Part shown: piece after piece, positions 22,236 through 25,655 of the stretch
Layout: each line of letters begins with the position of its first letter
How positions within the stretch are numbered: position 1 is the stretch's first letter
Origin: an uncultured Clostridia bacterium
GTDB lineage: Bacteria > Bacillota > Clostridia > Christensenellales > Borkfalkiaceae
Assembly (NCBI GenBank): GCA_947628555.1
Contig: CANRAI010000006.1
Location: 1 to 25,655, forward strand
DNA length: 25,655 nt
Direction: 5' to 3'
The notes under the pieces: generated by a model
The model's database searches: none
Told to the model about the DNA's origin: nothing
Seen by the model: the letters and a program-made list of their open reading frames with translations, nothing else
Position numbers and translations under genes: made by a program

Positions 22236-23492
22236 ATGGAAAAATACGTCATAAACGGAGGAAACAAGCTGTATGGGAGCGTGAAAATTCAATCTGCAAA
22301 AAATTCTGTGCTTCCCATACTGGCTGCGGCGGTGCTTACCGACGGAACAATCACGATACTCGACGTACCGCAGATTACCGACGTAAGCAACATGGTGAAA
22401 ATTCTTACCCGCCTCGGCTGCAAAGCCGTGTTCAACGGGGATAATCTTATAATTGACAGCTCCTCGGCGAACTGCTTCGAGATTCCAAGCGGGCTTGCCC
22501 ACGAGCTGAGGTCGTCGGTTTTTTTACTCGGTTCTCTCGTGTCGCGCTTTAAAATGGCGAAAATCGCCTTCCCCGGCGGGTGCGACATAGGACTGCGGCC
22601 CGTGGATTTACACCTTACTGGTCTTAAACGGCTCGGGGTTGAGATAACGGAAGAAAACGGCTACATACTTTGCAAATGCGAAAAACTTATGGGCAACGAA
22701 ATAATGCTCGACTGCCCCAGCGTGGGCGCAACCGAAAACATAATGCTCGCCGCAGTAAAGGCGGAAGGGACTACGGTAATCAAAAACGCCGCGCGCGAGC
22801 CGGAAATAGAGGACTTACAGAAATTTTTGAATATGATAGGGGCGAAAGTCAGGGGCGCGGGCAGCGGGACCGTTGTAATAGAGGGCGTCCAAAACCTCGG
22901 CGGCGCAACTTTCAAACCCATTCACGACCGCATAGAGGCGGGAACATTCCTTGTTGCGACGGCTATGTGCGGCGGGGAAGTGGAGCTTGAATGTTCATGC
23001 GCCGAAAATTTAAGTTCGCTTTTACATAAACTTCGGGAAAACGGTTGCATTATACGGATAAAAAATGATAAAATATCTTTGGAAAGTTCAAGAAGGCTGA
23101 CTTCGGTCAAAACTATTGAGACTCAACCGTATCCTGGCTTCCCGACTGATTTGCAGGCGCAGATTACCGCGCTTTGCTGTATCTGCCGCGGGCAGTCGAT
23201 AATCACCGAAAATCTCTTTGAAACCCGGTTCAAATATGTTCCCGAGCTCAGGAAAATGGGCGCGGACATAACCGTGATTAACCGCAGCGCTTTTGTGCGC
23301 GGGGTGGATAAATTCAAGGGGGCGACGGTGGTCGCGCACGATTTGCGCGGCGGCGCGGCTTTGGTTTTGGCTTCGCTTGCGGCGGAAGGCGTCAGCGAAG
23401 TTCTTGATATTTCACACATCGACAGAGGTTACGGCAGATTCGAGCAAAAGCTGGGGAGTCTCGGCGGGGATATAAAAAGAGTCGCCGTATAG
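22236..23492 (+). CDS. murA: UDP-N-acetylglucosamine 1-carboxyvinyltransferase MurA
   Basis: MurA commits UDP-GlcNAc to peptidoglycan synthesis by adding enolpyruvate from PEP. The 418-residue protein has the substrate-binding K22 and N23 in SAKNSVLP, R92 in ELRSSVF, and the flexible catalytic loop PGGCDIGLRPVDLH with C116, the residue alkylated by fosfomycin. GGCDIG is a cysteine form, so the enzyme is expected to be fosfomycin-sensitive unless other factors act. CGGAG lies five bases before the ATG. Its place after ftsW fills the slot that murG or murB occupies in many Firmicutes. Many Firmicutes carry two murA copies, and only one is seen here. Confidence 0.96.
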   Translation: MEKYVINGGNKLYGSVKIQSAKNSVLPILAAAVLTDGTITILDVPQITDVSNMVKILTRLGCKAVFNGDNLIIDSSSANCFEIPSGLAHELRSSVFLLGSLVSRFKMAKIAFPGGCDIGLRPVDLHLTGLKRLGVEITEENGYILCKCEKLMGNEIMLDCPSVGATENIMLAAVKAEGTTVIKNAAREPEIEDLQKFLNMIGAKVRGAGSGTVVIEGVQNLGGATFKPIHDRIEAGTFLVATAMCGGEVELECSCAENLSSLLHKLRENGCIIRIKNDKISLESSRRLTSVKTIETQPYPGFPTDLQAQITALCCICRGQSIITENLFETRFKYVPELRKMGADITVINRSAFVRGVDKFKGATVVAHDLRGGAALVLASLAAEGVSEVLDISHIDRGYGRFEQKLGSLGGDIKRVAV

Positions 23493-23498
23493 GAGCTT

Positions 23499-24269
23499 AT
23501 GAAGTACTTCAAAAGAATAATTTGGTTGGTTCTCGCGATATTTCTGCTTGCTTCGGTCATAATCGGGATAGGCATAATTTTCGCGGTGAAGAACGTAAAC
23601 GTCTCGCTTGAAAGTTTCAGATATGCGGATTGGGATTATTTGACGGACGAGGAGCGCTCTGCGGCGGAAAGCGAAATCAACCTGCTGAAAGGCAAGGTGC
23701 TGGATAAATTCCGCGGCACGCTTATAACCTATATCAAAGAGGAAAAGGTGGCGGAATGTTTCGAAGGCACAGACTTCGTTCTCGACGGCTTTGAAACAGA
23801 TTATCCCTGCACGTTAAATCTCTCGCTTAGGGAGAGAAGGGAAACTTTCGCGGTGGCTTCTGGTTCCGGATATGCCGTTTACGACGAAAACGGCGAGTAT
23901 CTCTGCTCGAAAGACAACGCTTTTAATTCGATAGACGGCGCTCCGGACGTCGCCGTTTCCGGCGCGTCCGCAGACGAAATGGCGGACGTCGCGTTTGTCG
24001 CGAAACTGTTTGGAAAAAACTTCTCTGCTCTGCGCCCCGTGGTAAGCGAAATCGAAGTGCAGAAAAACGTCACTTCTAATATGGTATTTTATCTTTACTG
24101 CGGTTTAAAGGTGCGCATAGTTGATTATCCCAACCTTGCCGAAGAAAAAGCGGCGGCGGCGTTTAAAGAATATGCTTCGCTTACGGGCGAACAGAAACTT
24201 TCCGGAACGATTATCGCAAGCGTCAGGGCGGATGGCGGCGCGGCAGTGGCGGAGCGTACGCCCGATTAA
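23499..24269 (+). CDS. Cell division protein DivIB/FtsQ-like
   Basis: FtsQ/DivIB is a bitopic divisome protein that links FtsL, the septal PBP and their partners outside the membrane. The 256-residue product has a short basic cytoplasmic end (KYFKR), one membrane segment (about 7-30), a POTRA-like region beginning VKNVNVSL (30-37) with NLLKGKVLDKF (61-71), and the FtsQ-type strand pair YPCTLNLSLRERRETFAV (102-119) then GYAVYDENGEYL (124-135). The position between murA and ftsA is the standard divIB site. Overall sequence is divergent, so the call rests on topology, this motif and position. Start ATG 23499 follows AGGAG by five bases. A terminator follows at 24308-24331. Confidence 0.78.
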   Translation: MKYFKRIIWLVLAIFLLASVIIGIGIIFAVKNVNVSLESFRYADWDYLTDEERSAAESEINLLKGKVLDKFRGTLITYIKEEKVAECFEGTDFVLDGFETDYPCTLNLSLRERRETFAVASGSGYAVYDENGEYLCSKDNAFNSIDGAPDVAVSGASADEMADVAFVAKLFGKNFSALRPVVSEIEVQKNVTSNMVFYLYCGLKVRIVDYPNLAEEKAAAAFKEYASLTGEQKLSGTIIASVRADGGAAVAERTPD

Positions 24270-24307
24270 CGGATATGTATTGCGTTTAGGACAAATAAAA
24301 TGTAAAA

Positions 24308-24342
24308 AAAGCGGTCGATTGCGGCCGCTTTATACTTTATTT
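24308..24342 (+). terminator. Intrinsic terminator after divIB
   Basis: AAAGCGGTCG (24308-24317) pairs with CGGCCGCTTT (24322-24331), with one G-U pair and the loop ATTG, and a T-rich tail follows. It ends the murA-divIB transcript just before the ftsA promoter. Confidence 0.75.
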
Positions 24343-24345
24343 TAG

Positions 24346-24374
24346 TTGACTTTAATAATATGGTATTATATAAT
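24346..24374 (+). promoter_or_regulatory. Consensus promoter of the ftsA transcription unit
   Basis: TTGACT (24346-24351) and a perfect TATAAT (24369-24374) are separated by exactly 17 bases. The predicted start is near 24381. The in-frame ATG at 24360 lies inside this promoter and so cannot be used on this transcript, which decides against the longest reading of ftsA. Confidence 0.9.
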
Positions 24375-24413
24375 AGTTTATATAATAAAACTTTCGGGAA
24401 TATGTTGTCTTTT

Positions 24414-25535
24414 ATGCGTTCAAACTACGTGGCAGTGCTTGATATCCGTTCGTCCGAAATGACCGCGGTCGTGGGTGAAAGAGGGGTAAACGGTACTTTT
24501 ATAATAAAAAGTAAATATACCTGTCCATACGACGGATTTGCCGAAGGCGAATTGCTTGACAAAGAAAACTTTGCTTCGGCTGTATGCGAGTTGGTGCGCA
24601 ATACTATCGGTTCGTCGGGAAGCGTAAAAACTTTCTACGTTGGTATTCCGGGCGAATTTTTGAAGATTGTAAACACCGAAAAGACCATAACATTTCCTTC
24701 CGCAAAAAAAATCCGCCCCGCGGATATGGAAACGATAATCCGTATGTCCGCGCCCCCGCCCGACAAGGAGTGGAGAACAATCCGCAACAGCTGTATCTAT
24801 TACGTATTGTCGGACAAGCGCAAGCTTATAAATCCCGTAGGGGCTGTTTCGGACAGCTTGCAGGCGCGGCTGTGCCATTTCAGATGCAATACCGATTTCG
24901 TTGAATGTCTTATGGATACTTTTAAAGGATTCAGCGGGATTCCGAACATAAATCTGATTCCATCGACCTTGGCGGAGGCGCTGTATCTTGTCGAACCCGA
25001 AAAGCGGGATGAAGGCGCGGTGCTTTTCGACCTCGGTTACATTTCCTCTACTTACAGCGTGGTTTGCGGAAACGGGCTTTTGTACAGCGAATCATATTCG
25101 GTGGGAGTCGGACATGTCGCCTTTTATCTGATGGACGAGCTGGATATTCCGTTCGACGTGGCTTCGACTTTTCTATCTACCGTCAATCTGAACGCCAAGG
25201 AAAAGCCGAACAGCGTTGAGCAATGTATTTACGAGGGTAAAACTTACAGTTTTTCTACGGAAAATCTGCGCGCGAAAATTCGCGAAGGGTTGGACCTTTT
25301 ATGTGAAACGATAGAAACCTGCCGTCAGAATTATTCCGGCAAAAATTTGGACGGCAAACCCGTACTGTTCACGGGCGAAGGGGTCAAAACAATCAGGGGG
25401 GCGGTCGAGCATATTTCCGGCAGGCTTGTAAGAAGTGTGGAAATAGTCGCGCCCAAAGTTCCTTATTACGACAAACCGCAGTTTTCATCTCTTTTCAGCC
25501 TTTTGGATATGGCATTGAAAGACGCAAACGCATAA
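24414..25535 (+). CDS. Divergent FtsA-like actin-fold division protein
   Basis: FtsA normally tethers FtsZ to the membrane. This 373-residue product (from ATG 24414) keeps the actin-fold order: phosphate 1-like AVLDIRSSEMTAVV (7-20), a 1C/SHS2-type domain with FYVGIPGEF (74-82) and NPVGAVSDSLQARLCH (140-155), phosphate 2-like AVLFDLGYISSTYSVV (202-217), and adenosine motif VLFTGEGVKTIRGAV (317-331). Phosphate 2 lacks the usual GGG of FtsA (DIGGGTTD). The protein stops soon after the fold, at LLDMALKDANA, with no linker and no clear C-terminal amphipathic membrane helix; usual FtsA is around 400-450 residues. The start is chosen because the promoter rules out 24360 and the family begins a few residues before LDI; GGGAA lies 13 bases upstream, so ribosome binding is weak, and ATG 24402 remains possible. 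Confidence 0.75.
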   Translation: MRSNYVAVLDIRSSEMTAVVGERGVNGTFIIKSKYTCPYDGFAEGELLDKENFASAVCELVRNTIGSSGSVKTFYVGIPGEFLKIVNTEKTITFPSAKKIRPADMETIIRMSAPPPDKEWRTIRNSCIYYVLSDKRKLINPVGAVSDSLQARLCHFRCNTDFVECLMDTFKGFSGIPNINLIPSTLAEALYLVEPEKRDEGAVLFDLGYISSTYSVVCGNGLLYSESYSVGVGHVAFYLMDELDIPFDVASTFLSTVNLNAKEKPNSVEQCIYEGKTYSFSTENLRAKIREGLDLLCETIETCRQNYSGKNLDGKPVLFTGEGVKTIRGAVEHISGRLVRSVEIVAPKVPYYDKPQFSSLFSLLDMALKDANA

Positions 25536-25582
25536 CATAAAAATTCAACAAACAATGGTTAATAACGGAGGTTAATTTTAAA

Positions 25583-25655
25583 ATGTTTAACGATATAGGC
25601 GCTTCATATAATTTCAATAATCCGAATACTGTTCCCGTAAGCAGCGGCGCGCAAC
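25583..25655 (+). CDS. 5' end of the next gene, probably ftsZ with a leader extension (partial)
   Basis: ATG 25583 has a strong CGGAGG (25566-25571) 11 bases upstream and stays open to the window end, giving 24 residues beginning MFNDIGASYNFNN and ending VPVSSGAQ. It is 47 bases after ftsA, where ftsZ lies in essentially all Firmicutes dcw clusters. The visible residues are Asn/Ser-rich and do not resemble the usual short FtsZ N-terminus, so either an N-terminal extension precedes the GTPase domain or this is another gene. Identity is inferred from position only. Confidence 0.5.
   Translation, partial: MFNDIGASYNFNNPNTVPVSSGAQ

Noticed and set aside
24360..24413. An 18-residue N-terminal extension of FtsA starting at ATG 24360
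   Set aside because: This stretch contains the -10 element and the predicted transcription start, so it would not be on the mRNA made from that promoter.
1..25655. CRISPR arrays, insertion sequences, prophage or defence islands
   Set aside because: No regularly spaced repeats, transposase, integrase, phage or nuclease genes are visible. All sizeable genes fall into housekeeping, thiamine, stress or division functions.

Overview
The window looks like chromosome of an anaerobic, low-to-mid GC Gram-positive bacterium, most likely class Clostridia. This rests on the Firmicutes-style division and cell wall (dcw) gene order headed by mraZ, AGGAGG-type ribosome binding sites with some TTG starts, an oxygen-sensitive tyrosine-dependent ThiH, an FprA-type flavodiiron protein, and LuxS. 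MurE carries a DNPR motif, which predicts meso-diaminopimelate peptidoglycan. I cannot name a genus from sequence alone.

Region 1 (34-4322) is a tight plus-strand run: an ABC-2 exporter pair (ATPase, permease), a flavodiiron protein and luxS, followed after about 100 bp by a stand-alone TerB-like protein that ends at an intrinsic terminator. Region 2 (about 4401-12382) is a complete thiamine operon: a consensus promoter, a TPP riboswitch with a terminator-type expression platform, then thiE, a HAD phosphatase, thiD, thiC, thiS, thiF, a single-domain rhodanese, thiG, thiH and tenI, closed by a bidirectional terminator. It encodes both the HMP-pyrophosphate and thiazole-phosphate branches, their coupling, and probably the step from thiamine phosphate to thiamine. 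The rhodanese between thiF and thiG probably feeds sulfur to ThiS.

Region 3 (12384-12894) is on the minus strand: tRNA-Arg(CCU) and rpsT, each with a recognisable promoter. Region 4 (about 12900-13364) is a gene-free gap. It holds a GC-richer island with a perfect hairpin, and then the mraZ promoter, whose -35 element and spacer are covered by three tandem 10-bp MraZ-box-like repeats.

Region 5 (13365-25655) is the dcw cluster: mraZ, rsmH, an ftsL-like gene with a long Tyr/Gln-repeat cytoplasmic tail, a class B PBP, murE, mraY, murD, ftsW, murA, divIB/ftsQ, a divergent ftsA, and the start of a gene that is ftsZ by position. murF, murG and murC are missing from their usual places. The PBP appears to start at an ATA codon. 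divIB is followed by a terminator and a consensus promoter, so ftsA and the next gene form a separate transcription unit.

I found no CRISPR array, insertion sequence, prophage or obvious defence system. The most unusual content is in the divisome genes (FtsL extension, FtsA with altered nucleotide-site motifs and no visible membrane anchor, probable ATA start) and in the island upstream of mraZ.
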